Shown one piece after another: positions 1-6,186 of a stretch of 8,153 bases of DNA. Every line of letters begins with the position of its first letter. Within the stretch, counting starts at the first letter, position 1. This DNA is from CBCXVS01 sp965178525 (GTDB taxonomy: Bacteria > Tectomicrobia > Entotheonellia > Entotheonellales > Entotheonellaceae). The stretch spans positions 1 through 8,153 of the forward strand of contig CBCXVS010000318.1 in the NCBI GenBank assembly GCA_965178525.1, read 5' to 3'. Position numbers and translations under genes: made by a program. The notes beneath the pieces were generated by a model. The model did no database searches, was not told the DNA's origin, and worked only from the letters and a program-made list of their open reading frames with translations.

Positions 1-27
1 CATGACAAAACCCCCTCATGTGTTGGG

Positions 28-744
28 TCAACCGTTGACACGACATGCAGTTAGAGCTTCACTTAAGGCCATTCCCCCAGGACCCCACAACAGACATACC
101 CGCGCGTCTAAGCGATCGCTGAGCAGATCCGCCAGCTGACTAAAATAGGCGCCGGGCCATTGCCGGGTCACCACGTGGCTCGTCGGGTCGACGCAGATGA
201 GTAAATCTTCCGGTCCCACCCCGCGCGTCCGAAGAAAACGCTCGACGTCCTCGCGGTCCTTCTGCGTGTATACCATCGTCAACGCGACATCAGTCGTCTG
301 AATGCCAAGTGGCTCCAGTAAGCGCAGACGTTTCGTCGCCGTGTAGCCTTGAATGTCATGTTGATGATCGACCAGCGTGGTATAGCATAACGACCGTGGC
401 CAACGCGCAAACGCCACCCGATGCCGCGCGCCGCTGAGGCGCGTCAGCAACGCACTACGGGGGTTCCCCATAAGATCAATAACCAGATCGAAACGGCTCT
501 GCCGGATGCGGCGCAGGAACTGTATTTCCTGCCGCCACGTGGCAGGACGCGGGTGAATCAAGACCTCATCGAGAAATGGGTTGCCCTGCAGCACCGCAGC
601 CGGCCTGGGCTCGGCGCAGAAGGCCATGTAGCTCTCAGGGTAGCGCTGCCGCAGGGCGCGGATCACCGGCGTGCTCAAAAGCACATCACCAATCATGCGA
701 AACTGGATCACCAGAATACGCTCCGCAGAGATACGCGACGTCAT
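28..744 (-). CDS. GT9 family LPS heptosyltransferase, frame broken near the left edge
   Basis: This is an ADP-heptose:LPS heptosyltransferase-type glycosyltransferase (GT9), which transfers heptose to the growing LPS core on the cytoplasmic face of the inner membrane. The N-terminal domain is clear: ILVIQFRMIGDVLLSTPVIRALR (about residues 10-32, written here only as a motif) with the GDVLLSTP signature, then NPFLDEVL (55-62), FDLVIDLMGNPRS (85-97) and the inter-domain TRQWPG strand leading to LLWGPGG (218-224). The start is ATG at 744, because AAGGA lies 5 bases upstream; an in-frame TTG at 762 is less likely. GT9 enzymes are usually about 330-360 residues, but this frame stops after 238, before the acceptor/nucleotide domain with its DxGxxH motif. 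In the frame one base ahead the sequence stays open to the window edge and reads VDPTHEGVLSM, which resembles the expected continuation. I infer a frameshift or a base-call error. It is the last gene seen, 60 bases after the lpxL-like gene. Whether it is heptosyltransferase II or III (RfaQ-like) is not decidable. Confidence 0.8.
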   Translation of the reverse strand: MTSRISAERILVIQFRMIGDVLLSTPVIRALRQRYPESYMAFCAEPRPAAVLQGNPFLDEVLIHPRPATWRQEIQFLRRIRQSRFDLVIDLMGNPRSALLTRLSGARHRVAFARWPRSLCYTTLVDHQHDIQGYTATKRLRLLEPLGIQTTDVALTMVYTQKDREDVERFLRTRGVGPEDLLICVDPTSHVVTRQWPGAYFSQLADLLSDRLDARVCLLWGPGGMALSEALTACRVNG

Positions 745-749
745 GCTTG

Positions 750-754
750 TCCTT
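750..754 (-). promoter_or_regulatory. Shine-Dalgarno of the GT9 gene
   Basis: AAGGA on the minus strand, 5 bases before the ATG at 744. It decides the start in favour of 744 over the upstream in-frame TTG at 762, which lies inside the palindrome TTGCATGCAA (753-762). Confidence 0.65.
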
Positions 755-804
755 GCATGCAATGTGACCCCGCCGCCAAGGCATGGCGCCTGTTCCGGCC
801 GCCA

Positions 805-1710
805 TCAGGATGGCGATGGCTCCGGACGCTGCTTCCATCGTCGATGTAGCCAAAACCAATGATCGGGATAACGGCGGACATAGGTCTCAATGATCCGATT
901 AAACCGGCGTGTGTTGTCCTCAATATCACGCCGCAGGTGGCCGGTACGGATCACGGGAATTTCGTCACTAATAATCAGCCGATGCCGCCCCGGTTGCGGC
1001 TCACGCACCAGAAAGGCGCTGACAACCGGACACCGCGAGCGCAACGCTATCAATGCCGGCCCCACCGACGTAAACGCCTTGATACCGAAAAATTCCACTT
1101 CAACGGCTTCACGGCGCAAGCTGCTTTGATCCATGAGCACCGCCACCATTGCGCCACGGCGTAGGGCGTGTACACTCTCGGCGAGGGCCTGCTGCTTGGG
1201 TATGGAGCGATAGCCGCAGCAGCGGCGATACACCTCGGCGAGGCGGCGCAGCACGGGATGATCCGGTGGACGCACGATCACCTGCAACGGGATATCGAGC
1301 GACAATGCGGACGCAGGCACGAGTTCCCAGCTGCCGAAATGGGCCGAGAGCACAAGCAAACCGTTTCCATGCGACAGGAGTTCCCGGACCCGATCGAGTC
1401 CTTCGATCGTACACACCTGCGCAAAACGTTCCGCCGTCAGGCGCCGCAGGTGAGCAAAATCGACCAGGTGCCGGCCCAGGTTGCGGAAGACGGCCCGCGC
1501 AATCCGTTTCCGTTCTTGTGGCGTTTTCTCTTCGCCAAATGCCAGCGCCAAATTCTGCAACGTCACGCCCCGGCGTTCTGCCAGCAGGGCGTAGGCGAGA
1601 TCGCCAAAACGGGGCCCCATCCAATAGGCCATGCGCCGCGGCAAACGCGTCAGGCCGCGGAGCGAGCTGTCGAGCAGACCGTACAATACACGATTAGCAA
1701 GCGTGTGCAT
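805..1710 (-). CDS. lpxL: Lipid A late (secondary) acyltransferase, LpxL/HtrB family
   Basis: This predicted inner-membrane acyltransferase adds a secondary acyl chain to Kdo2-lipid IVA (LABLAT family). It has 301 residues, normal for LpxL/LpxM/LpxP. The catalytic HX4E motif is visible in SAHFGSWEL (H124, E129), followed by VRPPDHP (146-152), the IPKQQAL segment (170-176), MDQ (193-195), FFGIKAFTSVGPALIAL (207-223) and the typical C-terminal HWFWLHRRWK (284-293). The N-terminus (LYGLLDSSLRGLTRLPRRMAY) looks like the usual membrane-associated leader. The ATG at 1710 lies inside the end of lpxK (17-base overlap) and has no good ribosome binding site, so translation is probably coupled to lpxK. 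Family membership is secure. Which position it acylates and with what chain length cannot be read from the sequence; the symbol is given by family. A DUF374/LpxJ-like enzyme sits in the same cluster, which suggests the two divide the secondary acylations. Confidence 0.9.
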   Translation of the reverse strand: MHTLANRVLYGLLDSSLRGLTRLPRRMAYWMGPRFGDLAYALLAERRGVTLQNLALAFGEEKTPQERKRIARAVFRNLGRHLVDFAHLRRLTAERFAQVCTIEGLDRVRELLSHGNGLLVLSAHFGSWELVPASALSLDIPLQVIVRPPDHPVLRRLAEVYRRCCGYRSIPKQQALAESVHALRRGAMVAVLMDQSSLRREAVEVEFFGIKAFTSVGPALIALRSRCPVVSAFLVREPQPGRHRLIISDEIPVIRTGHLRRDIEDNTRRFNRIIETYVRRYPDHWFWLHRRWKQRPEPSPS

Positions 1711-2836
1711 GAATCATGAGCGCCTGTAATTGTTGCTGAAACCGCTGTTCGCCCTGCGTGAAAGCCACCCCGGTACGCAGCGTATAGACGGGCAGCGGCG
1801 CTTGCCAAGACGGCGCCAGCCGCACCGCATCCTTCGTCGTTGTCACTAAACCATTAGCGCCGTGCTGGCGTGCCACGTCGATAATAGCGCGCCAATCGCG
1901 CTTCGTATAGGCATGGTGGTCGGCAAAGACAAGCAACGCCACGACTTCCCACCCGCATTGCGTCAAGGTGGCGGCAAATGCTTCAGGATTCCCGATACCC
2001 ACAACGGCCGCCACACGGCGCGGCGGCCGTTGCACCGCCGTCCCACACCTGCGGCTGGCGTCCTCACAAACCGTCAACAGGGTGGTCGTCATCTGATAAA
2101 TCGGGCGGTCAGCATACCATCGGCGAATCCGTTCGGCAACCGTAGGTACGGTCTCCGGCGTCAGGTCGACACGTGTCAGGACCACCGCATCGGCACGCTG
2201 CAGCGCCCACAGCGGCTCCCGGAGGATGCCACGCGGCAGGAGTGTACCATGGCCAAACGGATTGGTGGCATCAATCAGAACGATATCTAGGTCCCGGGCC
2301 AGGCGATGGTGCTGAAATCCATCGTCCAGAACCAGAACCTGAGCGCCAAAACGCTCGTAGGCATATTGTCCGCTCCGAACGCGGTCCGCGCCGACAAGCA
2401 CCGGTACGCCAGGCAGCTCCTGCGCTAACAAGTATGGCTCATCCCCAACGTCGCGCCACGTCCGTAACGGGTCGTCACCGGTTGAGACCACACAGGGATG
2501 GTCTGCCGTGCGGCCGCCGTAGCCACGGCTCAAAACGGCCACACGCCAACCCTGTTGCTGATACCACCGCGCCACCCACATGGTGAGCGGCGTTTTGCCC
2601 GTGCCACCGAGCGTTAAGTTGCCAATACTGACCACCCGGCATGGTAACCGGTAACGCCGCCGCAGACCCCAGGCATAGCTACGCGCGTCGCCATGCACAA
2701 GGCCACCATAGAGCAGCGAGCCGAGCCAGAGCGGCGCAAGTCCAAGCCGCGTCCTGACGGAGGACGCGGCGGCGCCACGCATGTAGGTGTAGAGCCGGGA
2801 GTGCCAGCGCGTCTTTCCCATCAAGATCGTTTTCAC
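1694..2836 (-). CDS. lpxK: Tetraacyldisaccharide 4'-kinase LpxK
   Basis: LpxK phosphorylates the 4' position of the tetraacyl disaccharide 1-phosphate with ATP, giving lipid IVA (EC 2.7.1.130), at the cytoplasmic face of the inner membrane. The 380-residue product is slightly longer than many homologues. Visible motifs in order: a hydrophobic N-terminal anchor (about 32-47), the Walker A loop GNLTLGGTGKTP (72-83), SRGYGG (103-108), GDEPYLLA (131-138), the hallmark LDDGFQHHRLARD (170-182), GHGTLLPRGILREP (195-208), GIGNPEAF (280-287), the FADHHAY histidine motif (304-310) and TTKDAVRL (333-340). The aspartate of GDEP and the first histidine of DHH are probably the catalytic Asp/His pair known in the family. 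The start is GTG at 2836, chosen because AAGGAG sits 8 bases upstream; an internal ATG at 2821 is the alternative. The GTG overlaps the stop of a possible small ORF as GTGA. The gene carries two strong intragenic hairpins (2002-2032 and 2746-2770). Confidence 0.96.
   Translation of the reverse strand: MKTILMGKTRWHSRLYTYMRGAAASSVRTRLGLAPLWLGSLLYGGLVHGDARSYAWGLRRRYRLPCRVVSIGNLTLGGTGKTPLTMWVARWYQQQGWRVAVLSRGYGGRTADHPCVVSTGDDPLRTWRDVGDEPYLLAQELPGVPVLVGADRVRSGQYAYERFGAQVLVLDDGFQHHRLARDLDIVLIDATNPFGHGTLLPRGILREPLWALQRADAVVLTRVDLTPETVPTVAERIRRWYADRPIYQMTTTLLTVCEDASRRCGTAVQRPPRRVAAVVGIGNPEAFAATLTQCGWEVVALLVFADHHAYTKRDWRAIIDVARQHGANGLVTTTKDAVRLAPSWQAPLPVYTLRTGVAFTQGEQRFQQQLQALMIHAHAC
2002..2032. repeat. 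Perfect 11-bp inverted repeat inside lpxK
   Basis: Left arm CAACGGCCGCC (2002-2012), 9-base loop (2013-2021), right arm GGCGGCCGTTG (2022-2032), with no mismatch. It encodes the segment around VQRPPRRVAAV just before the GIGNPE motif. No T-run follows on the coding strand, so it is not a terminator. Its function is unknown. Confidence 0.85.
2746..2770. repeat. Perfect 10-bp inverted repeat near the 5' end of lpxK
   Basis: Left arm GCCGCGTCCT (2746-2755), 5-base loop (2756-2760), right arm AGGACGCGGC (2761-2770), with no mismatch. It lies 66 to 90 bases downstream of the GTG start, in the codons for the AAASSVRTR region of the N-terminal anchor. The GC-rich stem and short loop should fold stably in the mRNA. 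No T-run follows. Confidence 0.85.
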
Positions 2837-2985
2837 GCTTCCCGCTCCTTGTGGCCTGTGGCGGGAGGCGGCCCCAGAGCCGCCAGTATCATACCGCTTC
2901 CGAGGACGCCGGACCGTTGGTCGGTTGTAAATGCCCGAAGAGAATTAAATTCATATTTTTCCTCTGGAAAAACGATGTCGCTCAT
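2833..2985 (-). CDS. Possible small protein (50 codons) between waaA and lpxK
   Basis: An ATG at 2985 begins 5 bases after the waaA stop and runs 50 codons to a TGA that overlaps the lpxK GTG start by 4 bases (GTGA). This spacing is what a real gene in a coupled operon would show. The product begins MSDIVFPEEKYEFNSLRAF, has one short hydrophobic stretch (GMILAALG) and ends in charged residues (GHKEREA). I recognise no family, signal peptide or convincing membrane segment. Against it: no clear Shine-Dalgarno before the ATG, an AT-rich first half and GC-rich second half, and the same frame is also open by chance back into waaA. A competing 21-codon ORF (ATG at 2954, after AGAGGA) overlaps it. 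The alternative is a non-coding leader for lpxK. Confidence 0.3.
   Translation of the reverse strand: MSDIVFPEEKYEFNSLRAFTTDQRSGVLGSGMILAALGPPPATGHKEREA
2845..2850 (-). promoter_or_regulatory. Shine-Dalgarno of lpxK, between potential hairpins
   Basis: AAGGAG, 8 bases before the GTG at 2836, fixes the lpxK start. In the mRNA it would lie mostly in the 15-base loop of a 6-bp stem (TCCCGC 2840-2845 with GCGGGA 2861-2866). That stem abuts a second one (GGCGGC 2867-2872 with GCCGCC 2879-2884). Confidence 0.6.
2942..2972. repeat. AT-rich pocket with two adjacent dyads in the waaA-lpxK spacer
   Basis: Two near-contiguous symmetric sequences lie here: GAATTAAATTC (2942-2952, 5-bp arms, one central base) and TTTTTCC-TCT-GGAAAAA (2956-2972, perfect 7-bp arms, 3-base centre). 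They sit in an AT-rich stretch that contrasts with the GC-rich surroundings. This could be an operator, part of an internal promoter for lpxK, or a leader hairpin. I could not place a convincing -35/-10 pair. Confidence 0.5.
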
Positions 2986-2990
2986 GTTGT

Positions 2991-4283
2991 CTAGGGACTT
3001 AATAATGCGGTCAAGCGGTCGCTCGTCAAAGCGAGCGCGCCACGATTGGCTTGCAAAGCCTGGTGAGCACGTTGGCCCATGGCGCTCACAACGGCCGGTT
3101 GTTGTAACAAGCGCGCCACCTGTGTGTAGAGTTCGTCGCCATGATGGACCTGAATAGCGCCTCCCGCCTCGCATAATATCCGGGCCAATTCTGGGAAATG
3201 GTGCATGTGCGGTCCAAACAGCACCGGTGTGGCAAATATGGCAGGTTCCAAAATATTGTGTCCCCCGATGGGCACGAGACTTCCGCCGACAAATGCCACC
3301 GCCGCCAGACGATACAGGGATGTCAATTCGCCCAACGTGTCAAGGACGATCACGGCATCCCCTGCCAGCACGGCGGGATCGATCGACTCACACGACGAAC
3401 GTCGTACAGCTTGACAGTTTGCCGCCTGGATATGACGGACGACCGTCTCCACCCGCTCCATGTGGCGTGGCGCTAACACCAGGAGAAGCGTCGCGTGGTC
3501 TGTCCGGAGGCGCCGATAGACGTCGAGAAGGATGGTTTCCTCCCCTTCGTGCGTACTGCCCCCGATGAACACCAGTCTTCCCTGCATGACGGCTGTCCAT
3601 GCCGGCGGTATCATGGTGGCCTGGGCCGCGAGTAAGGCGCGATCGATATTGGTATTGCCAACGACCTCAAGGCGGTGTGCGACGGCGCCAAGGCGCAGAA
3701 AACGTTGCGCCACCTCCTGCGACTGCGCGAGCACCAGGGTCACATCCGTCAACACATGCCGCATGAGCGCCCGAATCCACCGATACCGCCGCGCGGAACG
3801 AGGGGACAGACGGCCATTGACGACCACGACCGGCACACGACGATGTGACGCGGCACGGAACAGATGCGGCCAGAGTTCGGTTTCCTGCACAATGACCGCA
3901 CGCGGCTGCAAACGCCGCACGACACGGCGCATAATCCACGGCAGATCGAATGGCAACAGAAAGACGCTAGTCGCCTCCGGTATCAGGCGCTGTGCCATCA
4001 TCTTACCGGTCGGCGTAAAGGTAGATAAGACCAGGGGCAGCGTCGGAAAACGCACTTGCAGGCTGGCAATAATGGGTTGTAGTCCCTGCACTTCCCCCAC
4101 CGAAGCGGCGTGAAACCATACACAGCCTTGCGCCTGCTGGCCAGCGCGACGCAACGTCGCCCCATAACCGAAGCGTTCGGGCAGATCCCGGTGATAGCCC
4201 GCGCCGCGCCAACATTGCCACAGGAGATGCGGCAGAAAGCAGCAACCGATCAGCACCAACAGTAGGGTATACAAAACATACAT
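2991..4283 (-). CDS. waaA: 3-deoxy-D-manno-octulosonic acid (Kdo) transferase WaaA/KdtA
   Basis: This GT30 enzyme transfers Kdo from CMP-Kdo to lipid IVA on the cytoplasmic side of the inner membrane. The 430-residue length is normal. The N-terminus (residues 1-24) is one hydrophobic membrane anchor (YVLYTLLLVLIGCCFLPHLL). Motifs in order: WFHAASVGEVQ (56-66) with the catalytic glutamate E64, STFTPTG (87-93), LPFD (110-113), the ETELWPHL signature (134-141), NGRLSPRS (156-163), GGSTHEGEE (241-249), LAPRHMER (270-277), LDTLGEL (314-320) and the C-terminal FVGGSLVPIGGHNILEPA (331-348), which binds the CMP-sugar. The ATG at 4283 is 11 bases after the preceding stop with no strong ribosome binding site, suggesting coupling. 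Whether it adds one or two Kdo residues cannot be told from sequence. The gene is followed by the only long spacer in the window. Confidence 0.97.
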   Translation of the reverse strand: MYVLYTLLLVLIGCCFLPHLLWQCWRGAGYHRDLPERFGYGATLRRAGQQAQGCVWFHAASVGEVQGLQPIIASLQVRFPTLPLVLSTFTPTGKMMAQRLIPEATSVFLLPFDLPWIMRRVVRRLQPRAVIVQETELWPHLFRAASHRRVPVVVVNGRLSPRSARRYRWIRALMRHVLTDVTLVLAQSQEVAQRFLRLGAVAHRLEVVGNTNIDRALLAAQATMIPPAWTAVMQGRLVFIGGSTHEGEETILLDVYRRLRTDHATLLLVLAPRHMERVETVVRHIQAANCQAVRRSSCESIDPAVLAGDAVIVLDTLGELTSLYRLAAVAFVGGSLVPIGGHNILEPAIFATPVLFGPHMHHFPELARILCEAGGAIQVHHGDELYTQVARLLQQPAVVSAMGQRAHQALQANRGALALTSDRLTALLSP

Positions 4284-4294
4284 AGCAGATCACT

Positions 4295-4996
4295 TTATGG
4301 AACGCCATCCTGGAAATACCGGTCAGCCGTGTCCGTGATATGGCGTAAACGCGCTTCGATCTCTCGCTGTTTTGCCTCCAGCATGTCAGGTGTCGCATGG
4401 GCCGGCACCACAATCGGCTCGCCGTAGACGACGACGACACGGCTAAACAGCATTGGCACAACAAATTGGTCCCAGGACTTCAAAACCTTTTTCCATCGGG
4501 CGCTGTACGTGACCGGCAGGATCGGCGCCCCGGTTTTGTGGGCGACCGTCACAATGCCCGGCTGTACCTGGTAGCGGGGACCGCGAGGACCATCCGGAGT
4601 GAAACAGGCGATGTAACCCTGCTGCACTCGGCCCATCATCTCTAAGAGCCCTCGGGCGCCACCACGGCTACTCGAACCGCGTGTTGGCTGCACGCCAAAG
4701 CATTTGGCAATGCGGCTGATGACTTCCCCGTCCTTGCTGCGGCTGACCAATACGGTACACGGCCAGCTCTGATAGGCATGGTAGAGCCGGAGCGCATAGA
4801 GCAGCCGCCCGTGCCAAAATGCGACTAAGAAGGGCTGGCCGCGGGCCATCACGTGACAGAGAAAATGGTGTTGCACCACCACCGGCCGTAACGTGGCGTA
4901 GAATCCCCGCAGCAGCCAACTCACGGCCCAGATGGTCAGCCCCAGCAGAAGGCGCTCCCATCGTTTTGAACGGCCTGCGGCCCGGCGCGCGTTCAT
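4295..4996 (-). CDS. DUF374 lysophospholipid acyltransferase-like protein, LpxJ-type lipid A acyltransferase candidate
   Basis: A DUF374 protein of the PlsC-like acyltransferase superfamily. Counting from the ATG at 4996 it has 233 residues, typical for the family. The sequence shows a hydrophobic N-terminal segment (RLLLGLTIWAVSWLLRGFY, about 15-33), AFWHGRLLYAL (59-69) carrying the active-site histidine, VSRSKDGEVISRI (84-96), TRGSSSRGGARGL (105-117), the strongly conserved FTPDGPRGPRYQVQPG (132-147) and YGEPIVVP (191-198). The ATG overlaps the lpxB stop by one base (TGATG), a classic coupling junction, so I prefer it over the in-frame ATG at 5044, which would run 49 bases into lpxB. Established knowledge: LpxJ of epsilonproteobacteria belongs to DUF374 and adds a secondary acyl chain to lipid A, and can act before Kdo addition. 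Inference: its place between lpxB and waaA fits that role, but general lipid acylation is not excluded. Confidence 0.85.
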   Translation of the reverse strand: MNARRAAGRSKRWERLLLGLTIWAVSWLLRGFYATLRPVVVQHHFLCHVMARGQPFLVAFWHGRLLYALRLYHAYQSWPCTVLVSRSKDGEVISRIAKCFGVQPTRGSSSRGGARGLLEMMGRVQQGYIACFTPDGPRGPRYQVQPGIVTVAHKTGAPILPVTYSARWKKVLKSWDQFVVPMLFSRVVVVYGEPIVVPAHATPDMLEAKQREIEARLRHITDTADRYFQDGVP

Positions 4997-6186
4997 CAAC
5001 CCGTCACCGATGCTACCGAGGAGGCGCTTGCCTCCACGAGGCATTGGGCCACTTGCACGGCGGCGCGCTGCGCACTGCCAGCCGGACCCAGGATGTCATG
5101 CAGGCGAGCTAAATCGCCCTTCACCTGTATGGCGGCTTTGGCATCGTTGAGATACCGCAGCGCCAGCGTAGCGATGGTGTGGGGACGGACTTGACGCTGT
5201 ACCAGCTCGGGGACAATCGGTTTGTCAGCCACAATATTTGTCAGGCTGATGTAGGGTACCCGAATGAGCAGGCGCGCCAACATCGCGGTGATCACATGGA
5301 CTTTATACATCACGACCATCGGCGTACCAATCAGCCCAGCTTCCAAAGTCGCCGTACCGGATGCCACCAGCGCGACCTGTGCGGCGCGTAACGCCTCCAG
5401 GCTGTGCCCTTGCACAACGGTCACCGGCACTGTCACACCCGACAATTGAGGCGCCACCTCTTGCGCCTCAATTGTCGGCGCCAGAGGAAGCACTGCCTGC
5501 AGTACGGGCGCCTGTTGCTGCATGACGGCCAGCGCCTCCAGCATAGGCGCAAGCAAGCGGCGAATTTCCTGGCGCCGGCTCCCTGGCAGCACCGCTATCG
5601 TCGGGCGGGCCGGGTCGAGTCCCAAATCATGTGCCGCCTGTTCCGCTGTCGGTAAGGCGCATAGACGATCGACTAAAGGATGCCCCACGTACAATGCCTT
5701 CACCCCAGCCGCCGTGTAAAAGGGCACTTCAAACGGAAAGAGCGTCAGCATCAGGTCGACACGCCGGGCGATCTTCTTCACACGGCCCTGCCGCCAGGCC
5801 CAAATCTGTGGACTCACGTAATACACCACCCGCAAGCCAGCGCGCTTGGCGAGATAGGCGAACGGCAGGTTGAAACCCGGACTGTCGATCAAAACCGCTA
5901 CCTGCGTCCCACGCCGGCGCGCTTCGCGCAACAAACGCCGTGCCATGCGCAAACTTTGCGGAATTTTCGTGCCAATCTCGATGGCGCCAATCGCGTTCAG
6001 CGTCTCGATATCGAAAAGCGTCTCGACCTGGGCGGCACGCATATGCGCCCCCCCGACGCCGTAGACCTGTGCACGCGGCATGTATTCCGCTAAGGCGCGG
6101 ACTAACGCGGCGCCATGGTGGTCGCCGGATACTTCTCCGGCCACTATCAGCAGGGACACGGTTGCCCCCAGTGTGCCGCGGTGCAC
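4996..6186 (-). CDS. lpxB: Lipid-A-disaccharide synthase LpxB
   Basis: LpxB (GT19) condenses UDP-2,3-diacylglucosamine with lipid X to the beta-1,6-linked disaccharide, releasing UDP, at the inner membrane (EC 2.4.1.182). The 396-residue length is normal. Motifs in order: LLIVAGEVSGDHHGAALV (12-29), YGVGGAHM (42-49), LIDSPGFNLPFA (99-110, with D101 of the conserved IDSP motif), YYVSPQIWAWRQGR (122-135), LFPFEVPFY (149-157), VGHPLVD (167-173), LPGSRRQEI (200-208), VASGTATLEAGL (274-285) and SLTNIVADKPIVPELVQ (314-330). GTG at 6186 gives a one-base overlap with the lpxI stop (TAGTG). GTG at 6159, giving MSLLIVAGEVSG, matches the usual family N-terminus better and is a real alternative. The codons for the APTIEAQEVAPQLSG linker (about 236-250) form a perfect 16-bp hairpin. 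Confidence 0.97.
   Translation of the reverse strand: MHRGTLGATVSLLIVAGEVSGDHHGAALVRALAEYMPRAQVYGVGGAHMRAAQVETLFDIETLNAIGAIEIGTKIPQSLRMARRLLREARRRGTQVAVLIDSPGFNLPFAYLAKRAGLRVVYYVSPQIWAWRQGRVKKIARRVDLMLTLFPFEVPFYTAAGVKALYVGHPLVDRLCALPTAEQAAHDLGLDPARPTIAVLPGSRRQEIRRLLAPMLEALAVMQQQAPVLQAVLPLAPTIEAQEVAPQLSGVTVPVTVVQGHSLEALRAAQVALVASGTATLEAGLIGTPMVVMYKVHVITAMLARLLIRVPYISLTNIVADKPIVPELVQRQVRPHTIATLALRYLNDAKAAIQVKGDLARLHDILGPAGSAQRAAVQVAQCLVEASASSVASVTG
5439..5478. repeat. Perfect 16-bp inverted repeat (long hairpin) inside lpxB
   Basis: Left arm CCGACAATTGAGGCGC (5439-5454), 8-base loop (5455-5462), right arm GCGCCTCAATTGTCGG (5463-5478), all 16 positions paired. It lies in the middle of lpxB, in the linker between the two Rossmann-like halves. 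There is no T-run after it on the coding strand, so it is not an intrinsic terminator. It is the longest perfect hairpin I found in the window. Confidence 0.95.

Noticed and set aside
112..119. GCGATCGC, the cyanobacterial HIP1 octamer
   Set aside because: I noticed it only once in the window, so there is no HIP1-type iteration and no reason to infer a cyanobacterium.
774..788. Hairpin CGCCA/TGGCG in the gap between the lpxL-like gene and the GT9 gene as a terminator
   Set aside because: The stem has only 5 pairs, with no T-run, and the next gene follows closely with its own ribosome binding site.
1149..1719. Two plus-strand frames of about 180 codons opposite the lpxL-like gene
   Set aside because: They are antisense shadows with low-complexity Arg/Gly/Ala-rich or Gln-rich translation. 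The minus-strand LpxL protein is unambiguous.
4997..5044. Upstream ATG for the DUF374 gene at 5044
   Set aside because: It would place 16 extra residues inside lpxB without a ribosome binding site, whereas the TGATG junction at 4998-4994 gives the normal family length.
5439..5478. Intrinsic terminator at the long hairpin
   Set aside because: It sits in the middle of lpxB and no run of T follows either arm on the coding strand.
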